DNA of 64,000 nt from Litorisediminicola beolgyonensis (GCF_042679605.1 NZ_JBHTMU010000006.1:62001-126000); one strand, 5' to 3'; counted from the stretch's first letter, positions 14,969 to 24,513 are shown. Program-made: numbers and translations. The notes: generated by a model from the sequence alone, not told the origin.

Positions 14969-15408
14969 TCTGCTTCGGGCAGTGAGTTTCGGATCATCAG
15001 CGCGGCCGCCTCTTCTCCGGAAGACGCGGCCGCCGCCATCCGCCGAAAACCCCGCAATGGGCGGATCGCATTGAACAATACGCCTCACCGCGCCCGTTCC
15101 TCGGGCGCCCCGGGCGCGGCTTGCATGTCGCTCTAGAGCGGCGTGCGACAGGGGTCGCGTGCGAACTTCGGTCAGTGATCTATTGATCGCAAAAGATTTT
15201 TTCTCGATCACGGCTCGCATCTCGGGCCGGGCGTGTTAGGCTCGCGACCGGAGATGGACCACTGAGGGTCGTTTTCAGACAACCTGCCGCGATTCGGCGG
15301 GGCAGGATTGATCCCGGGAGAGCCGCTCCGGCGGGCGGCAAAATAAGAAAAACTGGACGGGGGCCGCCTCTGGAGCCGCGTCGAGCTATCCAAGGAGGGA
15401 TTTCCGAG
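14969..15408. other. 440-base intergenic region with two hairpins and a strong ribosome-binding site
   Basis: No gene was seen. A hairpin at 15,002-15,033 pairs GCGGCCGC with itself and TCTTC with GAAGA, with one C-C mismatch; it may end acuI transcription. A second inverted repeat joins ATCCGCC (15,038-15,044) and GGCGGAT (15,060-15,066). AAGGAGG (15,392-15,398) serves the BCCT gene. Confidence 0.6.
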
Positions 15409-17049
15409 ATGTCGGATCAAACCACGGTCGAGGGCGTGCCAGAGCCCGAAGGCCATGTGAATCTCATCGATACCGAATATGATATCGGGCAGGACAACGT
15501 GGAGGGCTCGGTCGGTCCCTTCGGTTTCGATATCCACAACCCGGTCTTCCTGATCTCCGGGCTGTCGGTCGTGGCCTTCGTGCTCTTTGCGCTGATCTTC
15601 CGCGAAACCGCCGAGGCGGCCTTCGGCGCGCTGAGGCCCTGGCTGACCTCCACCTTCGACTGGTTCTTCCTGTCGGCGGCCAATATCTTCGTGATCTTCT
15701 GCCTGTTCCTGATCGTGTCCCCCTGGGGCTCGGTGCGGCTGGGCGGCACCCAGGCGGTGCCGGATTACACCTATCTCGGCTGGTTCGCGATGCTCTTCGC
15801 GGCCGGTATGGGCATCGGCCTGATGTTCTTCGGCGTGCTCGAGCCCGTCTATCACATGGCGATCTCCGAGCCCTTGCAGACACCGTCGCCCTTCGCGGAG
15901 GACGGCAGCATCATCGCCGAGAACGTCGAGGCGGCACGCGCGCAGGGCCTTGCGGCGACCATCTACCATTGGGGTCTGCACCCTTGGGCGATCTACGCCG
16001 TGGTGGCGCTGAGCCTCGCGCTCTTCACCTACAACAAGGGCCTGCCGCTGACGATCCGCTCGGCCTTCTACCCGATCTTCGGCGAGAAGGTCTGGGGATG
16101 GCCGGGTCACATCATCGACACGCTGGCGGTCTTCGCGACGCTTTTCGGTCTGGCGACCTCGCTGGGCTTCGGGGCGCAGCAGGCGGTTGCGGGGCTCGAG
16201 TTCGTCTACGGCGTGCCCAATGACGTGACGAGCCAGGTGGTCCTGATCATCATCATCACCCTGGTGGCGCTGGTCTCGGTGCTGCGCGGTCTCGATGGCG
16301 GGGTGAAGGTGCTCTCGGAGATCAACATGGGCGTCGCGGCGCTTCTGTTGCTTTTCGTGCTGATCGCCGGACCGACCGTGATCATCCTGACCGATTTCGG
16401 CAAGGGGCTCATGACCTACGTGGCGGACCTGGTGCCGCTGTCGACGCCTTTCGGGCGCGACGATGACAGCTATCGCCAGGGCTGGACCGCCTTCTACTGG
16501 GCCTGGTGGATCTCCTGGTCGCCGTTTGTCGGCATGTTCATCGCCCGCGTCTCGCGCGGCCGCACCGTGCGGGAGTTCGTGATCTGCGTGCTCATCATCC
16601 CGAGCCTCGTCTGCGTCTTGTGGATGGCGGTGTTCGGCGGGGCCGCGATCGAGCAGGTGCTGTCGGGCGACGGCGGTCTGGTGAAGCAATACGTTATCGA
16701 CAGCTACAGCCCGGAACTGTCGCTCTTCGGGATGCTGGCGGAACTGCCGCTGACCGCGATAACCTCGACCATCGCGGTGGTGCTAGTAATCGTGTTCTTC
16801 GTGACCTCGTCGGACTCGGGCTCGCTGGTGATCGACACGATCACCGCGGGCGGAAAGATCGACGCCCCGGTCCCGCAGCGGGTCTTCTGGTGCCTCTTCG
16901 AGGGCCTGGTGGCGATCGTGCTGCTGCTGGGCGGCGGTCTCGCCGCGCTTCAGGCAATGGTGATCTCGACCGGTCTGCCCTTCACCGTGGTGCTTCTGAT
17001 GATGTGCTGGGCGATCATCGCGGGTCTCCGGTCGGAGAAACGCGACTGA
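15409..17049 (+). CDS. BCCT-family transporter (betaine/carnitine/choline type)
   Basis: This 546-residue protein has the 12 membrane spans of BCCT carriers after a hydrophilic 40-residue N-terminus. The signatures are GMGIGLMFFGVLEPVYH (about 130-146), YHWGLHPWAIYA, and the Trp-rich substrate segment FYWAWWISWSPFVGMFIARVSRGRT (about 365-390). BCCT members import quaternary ammonium or sulfonium compounds (glycine betaine, choline, DMSP), driven by Na+ or H+. The substrate here cannot be read with confidence. The position next to acuI makes DMSP one candidate. The start follows an ideal AAGGAGG. Confidence 0.93.
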   Translation: MSDQTTVEGVPEPEGHVNLIDTEYDIGQDNVEGSVGPFGFDIHNPVFLISGLSVVAFVLFALIFRETAEAAFGALRPWLTSTFDWFFLSAANIFVIFCLFLIVSPWGSVRLGGTQAVPDYTYLGWFAMLFAAGMGIGLMFFGVLEPVYHMAISEPLQTPSPFAEDGSIIAENVEAARAQGLAATIYHWGLHPWAIYAVVALSLALFTYNKGLPLTIRSAFYPIFGEKVWGWPGHIIDTLAVFATLFGLATSLGFGAQQAVAGLEFVYGVPNDVTSQVVLIIIITLVALVSVLRGLDGGVKVLSEINMGVAALLLLFVLIAGPTVIILTDFGKGLMTYVADLVPLSTPFGRDDDSYRQGWTAFYWAWWISWSPFVGMFIARVSRGRTVREFVICVLIIPSLVCVLWMAVFGGAAIEQVLSGDGGLVKQYVIDSYSPELSLFGMLAELPLTAITSTIAVVLVIVFFVTSSDSGSLVIDTITAGGKIDAPVPQRVFWCLFEGLVAIVLLLGGGLAALQAMVISTGLPFTVVLLMMCWAIIAGLRSEKRD

Positions 17050-17075
17050 ACCGGCGCGCCGACCTGCAAGACGGA

Positions 17076-17099
17076 GCGCGGGGCCTTCGGGCCCCGCGC
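17076..17099. terminator. Hairpin after the BCCT gene
   Basis: GCGCGGGGCC (17,076-17,085) pairs with GGCCCCGCGC (17,090-17,099) across a 4-base loop. No T tract follows, so it may be a stabilising 3' stem or factor-dependent end. It starts 27 bases past the stop. Confidence 0.6.
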
Positions 17100-17240
17100 G
17101 CATGTCTGGCTTGCTGATCGTGACCGATCATCAAGCGGGCGAGAGGCTCTGCCTCTCGCGCTCTACGGGAATATTTATGGACAGATGAAGGGCTGAGACG
17201 CGCGCTCACGTCTTGGATTGGCGCGGGGCGCGGGCCGATC

Positions 17241-18755
17241 TCAGCTGTTGCCGGAGCCCGTGAAGCGGGCGGCATCGGCGGCGGCGCGGCGGATCGCGTT
17301 CGATTTGTGGACCGTCTCCTGGTATTCCGCCTCCGGGTCGCTGTCATAGACGACACCGCCCCCGGCCTGGATGTAGAGCTTTTCGTCCTTCACGATCGCC
17401 GTGCGCAGCGCGATGCACATGTCCATGTCGCCCCCGGCGCTGAAATAGCCGACGCCGCCGCCATAGACGCCGCGCTTTTCGGGCTCGAGCTCGTCGATGA
17501 TCTCCATCGCCCGGACCTTGGGCGCGCCCGAGACCGTGCCCGCGGGCAGGCCCGCGAGAAGCGCCGACAGGGCGTCCTGATCCTCGGCCAGTTCGCCGAC
17601 CACGTTCGACACGATATGCATCACGTGGCTGTAGCGCTCGATGATGAACTTCTCGGTCGGGCGCACGGTGCCGATCTTGGATACCCGTCCGGTATCGTTG
17701 CGCCCCAGATCGAGCAGCATCAGGTGCTCGGCCAGTTCCTTCTTGTCGGCGAGAAGATCGGCCTCGAGCGCGCGGTCTTCCTCGGGCGTCGCGCCGCGCG
17801 GGCGGGTGCCCGCGATGGGCCGGATTGTCACCTCGCGGCCGAAGACCCGCACGAGGATCTCCGGGCTCGCGCCGATCACCTGGAAGCCGCCGAAATTGAA
17901 GTAGAACATGAAGGGCGACGGGTTCGTGCGCCGGAGCGAGCGGTAGAGCGCGAAGGGCGGCAGCGGGAAGGGCTGGGTCCAGCGCTGGGCGGGGACGACC
18001 TGGAAGATGTCGCCCGCGCGGATGTAGTCCTTGGCGGTCTCGACCGCCTGCTTGTAGCCTTCGTGGGTGAAGTTCGAGACCGGCTCGCCGACCTCATGCG
18101 CCTCGCCCAGATCGCGGCTGGCCTGGGGCAGGGCGCGTTCGAGATCGCGCACCGCATCCATCACGCGCTCGGCCGCCTGCGCGTAGGCGGCGCGGGGCGA
18201 CTGGCCGTCGGAGACCCAGGCGGGCGACACCACGGTGACCTCGCCCTTCACCCCGTCGAGCACCGCCACCACCGAAGGCCGCAGCATCATCGCATCGGGC
18301 AGGCCGAGCGGGTCGGGGTTCACGTTGGGCAGGCGCTCGACCAAACGGATCATGTCGTAGCCGAGATAGCCGAAAAGCCCCGCGGCGGCCTGCGGCAGGT
18401 CGTCGGGCAGGTCGATCCGGCTCTCGGCGATGAGCGCCCGGAGCGCGGTGAGCGGGTCTTCGGCGCAGTCCTGCCACGCGTCTGCGTCGAAACGCGCCGA
18501 GCGGTTGAGGCGCGCGCCCGTGCCCCGGCATTCCCAGATGAGGTCCGGCTTCATGCCGATGATCGAGTAGCGGCCGCGCACTTCGCCGCCCGTCACCGAT
18601 TCCAGCATGAACGCGTCGCGCGCGGCACCGGTGAGCTTGAGCATCAGCGACACCGGCGTGTCGAGATCGGCGGCGAGGCGCGCGTAGACGACCTGGTTGC
18701 GTCCGGCCTCGTAGGCCTTGGCGAAGCTCTCGTAATCCGGGGTCAGCGCGGCCAT
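17241..18755 (-). CDS. trpE: Anthranilate synthase component I
   Basis: This 504-residue chorismate-utilising enzyme makes anthranilate from chorismate and glutamine or ammonia, in the first step of tryptophan synthesis. The tryptophan feedback motif is present (AFMLESVTGGEVRGRYSIIGM at about 48-68). The catalytic C-terminal part is intact, with PIAGTRPRGATPEEDRALEADLLADKKELAEHLMLLDLGRND and GTVSGAPKVRAMEIIDELEP. No trpG follows, so the glutaminase is encoded elsewhere. It lies 4 bases after ppiD and is probably co-transcribed with it. Confidence 0.97.
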   Translation of the reverse strand: MAALTPDYESFAKAYEAGRNQVVYARLAADLDTPVSLMLKLTGAARDAFMLESVTGGEVRGRYSIIGMKPDLIWECRGTGARLNRSARFDADAWQDCAEDPLTALRALIAESRIDLPDDLPQAAAGLFGYLGYDMIRLVERLPNVNPDPLGLPDAMMLRPSVVAVLDGVKGEVTVVSPAWVSDGQSPRAAYAQAAERVMDAVRDLERALPQASRDLGEAHEVGEPVSNFTHEGYKQAVETAKDYIRAGDIFQVVPAQRWTQPFPLPPFALYRSLRRTNPSPFMFYFNFGGFQVIGASPEILVRVFGREVTIRPIAGTRPRGATPEEDRALEADLLADKKELAEHLMLLDLGRNDTGRVSKIGTVRPTEKFIIERYSHVMHIVSNVVGELAEDQDALSALLAGLPAGTVSGAPKVRAMEIIDELEPEKRGVYGGGVGYFSAGGDMDMCIALRTAIVKDEKLYIQAGGGVVYDSDPEAEYQETVHKSNAIRRAAADAARFTGSGNS

Positions 18756-18759
18756 CGGA

Positions 18760-20610
18760 TCACTGCAACTGGCTGTTGACCGAGTTGAGCGCGGTCTGGT
18801 TCACGCTGACCCCGGCCCGGGTCTGGATATCGGCGGCCAGCGCGCGGAAGAGCGCATCGGCCTGTTCCTGTGCGGCCTCGTCGCGCAGCCGTTCGGCGAG
18901 CGCCTGCGCCTCGACGCTTTCGAGATCGGCGGGAATGACCGCATCGAGCCGCAGGATCGCGACGCGGCCCGGGTCGGAGACCACGGCGATGTCGCCCTCG
19001 GTCTCGAGCCGGAAGACGCGGGCGGTGGCGCCGCCGGGCAGCACGTCCACTGAATCCGAGCGCCGGAAGCCGCTCTGCGAGGTCGGCTCGAGCCCGACCT
19101 CTTCGAAGCTCTCGCCAGCCTCGAGACGCGCGACGAGCGCCTCGGCCTGGGCTTCGAGCTCTTCGGTGATCTGCTGGCGTTCCCAGCCGGTGCGCACCTG
19201 GTCGCGAACCTCGTCGAGGGGGCGCGGTGCGGCGGGTTTGATCTCGTCGAGACGGAAAGCGAAGACGCCGCCATCGCCGAGCCGCGTGATGGTCGGGAAG
19301 TCGCTTTCGGTGGCCGCGTCGGCAGCCTCGGCGAACTCGGGATAGCCCGCGAGACCGTCCTCGGCGGCGCCGGTCCAGCCGATCTGGCCGAGCTGCATCT
19401 CGGTCTCGTCGGCGAGTTCTTCGAGCGTCGCGCCGCCCGCCAGCCGGTCGTCGAGATCCTCGATCTGCGCATCGATCACCTGCCGCGCGCGATCGAGCGC
19501 GAGACTGTCGCGCAGCACCTCCTGGGCTTCCTCGAAGGGCGTCTCCTGGGCGGCCAGCTCGGCATTGACGCGGAAGAGCGCCGGTCCGAGCGACGTGGGC
19601 GCGGGGCCTGCGACCTCTCCCGCTGGAACAGAGAACACCGTTTCTGCAGCGTCGCCGAGATCGGCGCGGGACTGGATGCCGAGATCGACATCCGAGAGCG
19701 TCAGACCGCGCTCCTCGACCAGGTCGTCGAAACTGATCTCTCCGGCGTCCAACCGGCTGCGGGCGGAGGCGGCGGCCTCCTCGGAGGGGAAGATCAGCCG
19801 CTCGACCAGCCGACGCTCGGGCATGTTGAACTCGGCCTCGCGCTCGGCATAGGCGGCGCGCAGATCGGCCTCGGGCACCTCGACGGTGTCGAGCATCATG
19901 TCCGGCGTCAGCCAGGCATAGGTGATGTCGCGGGTTTCGGGGCGGATATAGCTGTCGACATTGGCGTCGTAATAGGCCTGCAGCTCGTCCTCGGTCGGCT
20001 CGGCAAGCCCGGTGTCGAGCTCGGGCCGTTCGAGGAGCGCCCAGGTGAAATCACGGGTCTGGTTGGCGAAGCCCACCAGCGTCTGCGCGTAGGTGTCGGG
20101 CATCGAGACCCCGGCGACGATGGCGCCCTGCAGGATCGAGCGCGCCGTATCGCCGCGCAGGTCCTCTTCGAACTGCGACTCGCTCAGGTTGGCGCGGTCG
20201 AGCGCGAAGCTGTAGGCGTCACGGTTGAACGCGCCGTCGGCGCCCTGGAAGGCGGGGATGGCGCGCAGCGCCTTGACCAGTTCGGCATCGCCCACCGACA
20301 GGCCGATGCGGTCGGCCTCCCAGTCGAAGGCGCGGTTGACGATCAGTTCCGACAGCACCTGGGTGTCGAGCCCCATCTGCTGCGCCTGCGTCATGCTCAC
20401 CGGCTGGCCGACCTGGCTTTGCACCTGGCGCATCCGGTTCTGCAGCGCGGTGGCGTAGCGCTGGATCGCGACATCCTTGTCGCCGACCGAGGCGACGGAG
20501 CGTGCGGTTCCGGAGAGGCTGGTCGCGCCGAAGCCCGCGAGCCCGAGGAGCAGAAGGCCCATCAGGATCCAGACGAAGACGGTGGACAGGCGGCGGACCT
20601 TGAGTGCCAT
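18760..20610 (-). CDS. PpiD/SurA-like membrane-anchored peptidyl-prolyl isomerase
   Basis: This 616-residue protein has an N-terminal anchor span at about 10-33 (VFVWILMGLLLLGLAGFGATSL). A SurA_N-like helical domain follows (VASVGDKDVAIQRYATALQNRMRQ), and then PPIC-like regions with GEISFDDLVEERGLTLSDVDLG. It would act in the periplasm on exported outer membrane proteins. Its length fits PpiD (about 620). I chose ATG 20,610 (MALKVRR), with GGGAGG just upstream, over a longer frame. trpE follows after 4 bases; this pairing is common in Rhodobacteraceae. Confidence 0.93.
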   Translation of the reverse strand: MALKVRRLSTVFVWILMGLLLLGLAGFGATSLSGTARSVASVGDKDVAIQRYATALQNRMRQVQSQVGQPVSMTQAQQMGLDTQVLSELIVNRAFDWEADRIGLSVGDAELVKALRAIPAFQGADGAFNRDAYSFALDRANLSESQFEEDLRGDTARSILQGAIVAGVSMPDTYAQTLVGFANQTRDFTWALLERPELDTGLAEPTEDELQAYYDANVDSYIRPETRDITYAWLTPDMMLDTVEVPEADLRAAYAEREAEFNMPERRLVERLIFPSEEAAASARSRLDAGEISFDDLVEERGLTLSDVDLGIQSRADLGDAAETVFSVPAGEVAGPAPTSLGPALFRVNAELAAQETPFEEAQEVLRDSLALDRARQVIDAQIEDLDDRLAGGATLEELADETEMQLGQIGWTGAAEDGLAGYPEFAEAADAATESDFPTITRLGDGGVFAFRLDEIKPAAPRPLDEVRDQVRTGWERQQITEELEAQAEALVARLEAGESFEEVGLEPTSQSGFRRSDSVDVLPGGATARVFRLETEGDIAVVSDPGRVAILRLDAVIPADLESVEAQALAERLRDEAAQEQADALFRALAADIQTRAGVSVNQTALNSVNSQLQ

Positions 20611-20659
20611 GGGACCTCCCTTGGGGCGCGGATGCGGCGGTGCGAACGGTTGCGGAGTG

Positions 20660-21853
20660 TTAAGTCGCGTGTGCGTCAGTCGCAAGGGGCAGCGGCAGCC
20701 CTTCGAGACGGTCGAAGAGCGTGGCGATGCCGCGCGCGTCGATATTGGCGAAGGCGACGCGCATCTCGCGCGCGCCCCGGGAATCGTCGGCGGGCCGGAA
20801 CATCGTGCCCGGCAGAAGCAGGATGCCCGCCTCGCGCACGAGACGCGGGGCAAGCTCGGCCGATGACAGCGCGAAGGGGTGCTCGAGATAGGCGAAATAG
20901 GCGCCGACCCCCATGAGCCGCCAGCCTCTCGCGGCCAGCCGCGGCATCTCGGCCTCGATGGCGGCGCGGCGGGCGAGGATCTCGTCGCGCTCCCCGGCCA
21001 GCCATTGGCCGAGATTGTCGAGCCCCCAGAGCGCCGCGCGTTGCCCGAGCTGCGGCGCGCAGATCGCCACGGTATCGAGAAACTTCTCCACCTCCGCGAG
21101 GAGCCCCGGCTCGGCGATCAGCGCCCCGGTGCGATGCCCGGTCAGCCGGTAGGCCTTGGAAAAGCTGTAGAGCTGGATCAGCGTGCCCGAGGCCTCGGGA
21201 TCGGCGGCAAGGTCATGGGCGGGACCGACGCGGCTGTCGAAATCGCGATAGGTCTCGTCGAGGATCAGCCGCAGACCGCGTGCGCGGGCGAGGTCGAATA
21301 GGGCACGGAGCGTCTCGGGCGGGTATTCGACGCCGCCGGGATTGTTGGGGCTCACAAGCGCGAAGGCGCGGGTCTGGGGCGTGATCAGCGCCTCGGCCGC
21401 GTCGCGGCTTGGCAGAAGATCGGGGCCGGTCGGCAGCGGCACGGCGCGCACCCCGGCCATGTCGCAGGCCATCTTGTGGTTGAAATACCAAGGCGTTGGC
21501 AGAAGAACTTCATCTCCCTCGCCGGTGATCGCCGACAGCGTCGCCGCAAAGGCCATGTTGCAGCCCGCGGTGATCGCGACATTCTCGGCGCGCGTGTCCG
21601 AGCCGTAGGCCGTGGCCCAATGCCGCGCCAGCGTCTCGCGCAGCGCGGGCAGGCCCAGAACGGGTCCATAGAGATGGGTGGCGGGATCGCCCAGAGCCTC
21701 GGCCATGGCGGCGCGCAGGGCCTCGGGCGGAGGCTCGACCGGCGCGGCTTGACTGACGTTCAGAAGCGGGCGGTCGGGCGGGCAGGTGACGTCCTCGAGC
21801 CAGCGGCGCGCTTCCATCACCGGCGGCGCAAAGGTCTCTTGCGTGCGGGTCAC
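20660..21853 (-). CDS. PLP-dependent class I/II aminotransferase
   Basis: This 397-residue fold-type I aminotransferase has YGPVLGLPALRETLARHW, the nucleotide-like ITAGCNMAFAATLSAITGEGDEVL and LVSPNNPGGVEYP motifs, and the Schiff-base Lys in YSFSKAYRLTGHRTGALI (about 235-252). The Asp of LILDETYRDF contacts the pyridine nitrogen. The substrate is not clear from sequence; aspartate- or alanine-type is plausible. The start is a GTG at 21,853. It belongs to the minus-strand run fabI-lysE-gpt-aminotransferase. Confidence 0.92.
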   Translation of the reverse strand: MTRTQETFAPPVMEARRWLEDVTCPPDRPLLNVSQAAPVEPPPEALRAAMAEALGDPATHLYGPVLGLPALRETLARHWATAYGSDTRAENVAITAGCNMAFAATLSAITGEGDEVLLPTPWYFNHKMACDMAGVRAVPLPTGPDLLPSRDAAEALITPQTRAFALVSPNNPGGVEYPPETLRALFDLARARGLRLILDETYRDFDSRVGPAHDLAADPEASGTLIQLYSFSKAYRLTGHRTGALIAEPGLLAEVEKFLDTVAICAPQLGQRAALWGLDNLGQWLAGERDEILARRAAIEAEMPRLAARGWRLMGVGAYFAYLEHPFALSSAELAPRLVREAGILLLPGTMFRPADDSRGAREMRVAFANIDARGIATLFDRLEGLPLPLATDAHAT

Positions 21854-21868
21854 CGGTCTCGCTCCGCC

Positions 21869-22369
21869 TCAGTCGTCGGCGCCGTGATAAGGTTTGACGT
21901 ATTGCAGCGCCATGTCCCACGGGAAGAAGATCCAGGTGTCCTGGCTGACCTCGGTGATGAAGGTATCGACCTGAGGGCGGCCCTGCGGCTTTGCGTAGAC
22001 CGTGGCGATATGGGCCTTGGGCATCGCCGCCTTGACCACCTCGAGCGTGCGCCCGGTATCGACGAGGTCGTCGACAACCAGCACGCCCGATCCGTCGCCG
22101 ACCATCTCCATGTCCGGGCTCTTGATGATGCGCGGCTCGGCCTGCGTCTGGTGATTGTAGCTCTTGACCGAGATCGTATCGACCGTGCGGATGTCGAGCT
22201 CGCGGGCGACGATCATCGCGGGCGCCATACCGCCGCGGGTGATCGCGACCACCGCGCGCCATCCGGCCTCGGGGCGGGCGTCCTGAAGCCGCCAGGCCAG
22301 CGCCCGGGCGTCGCGGTGAAGTTGGTCCCAGCTGACGTGGAAGCCCTTCTCGTGCGGCAGTCGATCCAT
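21869..22369 (-). CDS. gpt: Xanthine(-guanine) phosphoribosyltransferase
   Basis: This 166-residue PRTase has the PRPP-binding loop VLVVDDLVDTGRTLEVV at about 96-112. The PPi loop is VAITRGGMAP, and the hood ends in DTWIFFPWDMALQYVKPYHG. It matches Gpt (about 155-170 residues), which salvages xanthine and guanine with PRPP. The gene ends 15 bases before the aminotransferase start and begins 5 bases after the LysE-type gene, so it is inside one operon. Confidence 0.94.
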   Translation of the reverse strand: MDRLPHEKGFHVSWDQLHRDARALAWRLQDARPEAGWRAVVAITRGGMAPAMIVARELDIRTVDTISVKSYNHQTQAEPRIIKSPDMEMVGDGSGVLVVDDLVDTGRTLEVVKAAMPKAHIATVYAKPQGRPQVDTFITEVSQDTWIFFPWDMALQYVKPYHGADD

Positions 22370-22374
22370 CGGTC

Positions 22375-22980
22375 TTACCTTCCGAACATGAGGCGCAGCC
22401 CCAGCGCGCCGAGAACCAGTGCCGCGACCCGGTCGAACCCGGATTTGAGGCGCATGTAACCGGCCCGCGCGCGGGGCGTCGAGATCAGCGTCGCAAAGGC
22501 GGTATAGGCAGCAAGTTCGACGCAGAAGTGATTGAGAACGATCGCGGACTTCTCGAAGCCCGTGAGGTCGCCGGGGAAGATCACCACCAGAACGGCGCCC
22601 GCGAAGAGCACCGATTTCGGGTTGGCGAGATTGACCAGAAGACCGCGGGCAAAGGCACGACGGCCCGACACCTGCGGCGTGGCGGTCAGGGGCGCGCGCG
22701 CATCGCGCCAGATCTGCACCGCGATCCAGAGAAGATAGACCGCGCCCGCGAGCTTCAGCGCCCCGTAGAGCCAGGGCACCAGCGCGAAGACCGCGTCGAG
22801 ACCCAGGAGCGCGACCGTGGTCCAGGTCGCCGCCATCAGCGCCAGCCCCGCACCGGTCGCGATCCCCGCCGCGCGCCCTTCGACCGTCGCGGTCCGGAGC
22901 GCCAGCAGAAGGGCAGGGCCGGGGCTCGCCAGGGCGGCGAGGAGCGTGGCGTTGAAGGCGAGCAGATGCGCCGCGTCCAT
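22375..22980 (-). CDS. LysE/RhtB-family amino acid exporter
   Basis: This 201-residue protein has six hydrophobic spans. It starts MDAAHLLAFNATLLAALASPGPALLLALRTA, with the conserved early PGP motif of LysE/RhtB exporters. GRRAFARGLLVNLANPKSVLFAGAVLVVIFP carries the family NPK segment. Such proteins export amino acids or homoserine lactones from the cytoplasm; the substrate is unknown. It starts 4 bases after fabI and ends 5 bases before gpt. Confidence 0.92.
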   Translation of the reverse strand: MDAAHLLAFNATLLAALASPGPALLLALRTATVEGRAAGIATGAGLALMAATWTTVALLGLDAVFALVPWLYGALKLAGAVYLLWIAVQIWRDARAPLTATPQVSGRRAFARGLLVNLANPKSVLFAGAVLVVIFPGDLTGFEKSAIVLNHFCVELAAYTAFATLISTPRARAGYMRLKSGFDRVAALVLGALGLRLMFGR

Positions 22981-22984
22981 GTCC

Positions 22985-23791
22985 TCAGCCCTTGGTGATA
23001 TCCGGGGCGTCCACGGCCTTCATGCCGACGACGTGGTAGCCCGCATCCACATGCAGGCATTCGCCGGTGGTGCCGGAGCCCAGATCGGACAGGAGATACA
23101 GCGCCGAGCCGCCGACATCCTCGATGGTGACGGTCCGCCGGAGCGGCGCGTTGTATTCGTTCCACTTCATGATGTAGCGGAAATCGCCGATCCCGCTCGC
23201 GGCCAGCGTCTTGATCGGACCGGCCGAGATCGCGTTGACGCGGATGCCGTCCTTGCCGAGATCCTCGGCGAGGTAGCGCACCGAGGCCTCCAGCGCGGCC
23301 TTGGCGACGCCCATCACGTTGTAATGCGGCATCACGCGCTCGGCGCCGTAATAGGTCATGGTCAGGGCCGAGCCGCCATCGGTCATCAGCTTCTCGGCGC
23401 GCTGCATCACGGCGGTGAAGCTATAGACCGAGATGTCCATCGACATGCGGAAGTTCTCGCGGCTGGTATCGACGTAGCGGCCGCGCAGCTCGGACTTGTC
23501 GGAGAAGCCGATGGCGTGAACGAGGAAGTCGAGCTTGCCCCATTTCTCATTCAGCGCCTCGAAGAGCGCATCCATCGAGGCCTCGTCACCGACGTCGCAG
23601 GGCAGGACGATATCCGAGCCGAGGCTTTCCGCCAGAGGGCCGACACGCTTCTTCAGCGCCTCGCCCTGGTAGGAGAAGGCGAGCTCCGCGCCAGCATCGG
23701 CGAGCGCTTTCGCGATGCCCCAGGCAATCGACTTGTCGTTGGCCAGGCCCATGATCAGGCCGCGCTTGCCAGCCATAAGAGAGTTTGACAT
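22985..23791 (-). CDS. fabI: Enoyl-ACP reductase (NADH), FabI type
   Basis: This 268-residue divergent short-chain reductase starts MSNSLMAGKRGLIMGLANDKSIAWGIAKALADAGAELAFSYQG. The FabI catalytic Tyr-X6-Lys pattern lies in YNVMGVAKAALEASVRYLAEDLG. It carries out the last step of each fatty acid elongation cycle. It is the first gene of the minus-strand run and is divergent from pdxH by 99 bases. ATG 23,791 starts right after a short gap carrying GGAGATC. Confidence 0.97.
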   Translation of the reverse strand: MSNSLMAGKRGLIMGLANDKSIAWGIAKALADAGAELAFSYQGEALKKRVGPLAESLGSDIVLPCDVGDEASMDALFEALNEKWGKLDFLVHAIGFSDKSELRGRYVDTSRENFRMSMDISVYSFTAVMQRAEKLMTDGGSALTMTYYGAERVMPHYNVMGVAKAALEASVRYLAEDLGKDGIRVNAISAGPIKTLAASGIGDFRYIMKWNEYNAPLRRTVTIEDVGGSALYLLSDLGSGTTGECLHVDAGYHVVGMKAVDAPDITKG

Positions 23792-23890
23792 CGCAGATCT
23801 CCAAGCGACAATTGGTCCTAGCCGTTTAGGCGAAGGCTATTGGGCTATCAAGGCCGCGAGCGTGTGCCAGAGGTCAGGAGGCAGCGGGTG

Positions 23891-24496
23891 ATGAGCGACA
23901 GGGACGGAATTTTCGCGGGACCGGACCCGTTCGAGATTGCGCGTGCCTGGCTCGCGGAGGCCGAAACCTCCGAGATCAACGACCCCAACGCCATCGCGCT
24001 CTCGACGGTGGGCGAAGATGGTCTGCCGAACGCGCGCATGGTGCTTCTGAAGGAGATCGAGGCGGACGCCTTCGTCTTCTACACCAATTACGGCTCGGTG
24101 AAGGCCGGCGAGATCGACCAGGCCGGCAAGGCGGCCTTCGTGATGCACTGGAAGTCGCTCCGTCGGCAAATCCGCGTGCGGGGGCTCACCGAACGCGAGG
24201 ACGGCCCGCAGGCGGACGCCTATTACAAGAGCCGGTCGCTCAAGAGCAGGCTCGGCGCCTGGGCGTCGGACCAGTCGAAGCCGCTTTCCAGCCGGGCCGC
24301 GCTGATGGCCGAGGTGGCCAAGGTGACGGCACAGCAGGGCACCAATCCGGAGCGGCCTCCGTTTTGGGGTGGATATCGCATTCGCCCTCTGGAAATAGAG
24401 TTCTGGGCCGATGGCGCCTTCCGGTTGCACGACCGGTTTCGGTGGTCTCGGCAAAAGGTTGCCGATGCGTGGACAGTGATGCGTTTAAACCCTTAA
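23891..24496 (+). CDS. pdxH: Pyridoxamine 5'-phosphate oxidase
   Basis: This 201-residue FMN-dependent oxidase completes vitamin B6 (PLP) synthesis and salvage. Motifs are ARMVLLKEIEADAFVFYTNYGSVKAGEIDQ, AAFVMHWKSLRRQIRVRG and the C-terminal FWGGYRIRPLEIEFWADGAFRLHDRFRW with the substrate-binding Arg and His. I chose ATG 23,891 over a 17-codon longer frame because AGGAGG lies 9 bases upstream. PLP serves the aminotransferase encoded nearby, though no operon link exists. Confidence 0.96.
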   Translation: MSDRDGIFAGPDPFEIARAWLAEAETSEINDPNAIALSTVGEDGLPNARMVLLKEIEADAFVFYTNYGSVKAGEIDQAGKAAFVMHWKSLRRQIRVRGLTEREDGPQADAYYKSRSLKSRLGAWASDQSKPLSSRAALMAEVAKVTAQQGTNPERPPFWGGYRIRPLEIEFWADGAFRLHDRFRWSRQKVADAWTVMRLNP

Positions 24497-24498
24497 AA

Positions 24499-24513
24499 TT
24501 CACGTCACGTGAA
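24499..24513. promoter_or_regulatory. Palindrome upstream of the cold-shock gene
   Basis: TTCACGT (24,499-24,505) and ACGTGAA (24,507-24,513) are inverted copies around one base, just past the pdxH stop. The 86-base gap to the cold-shock gene is AT-rich, as expected of a cold-shock leader. Confidence 0.35.
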
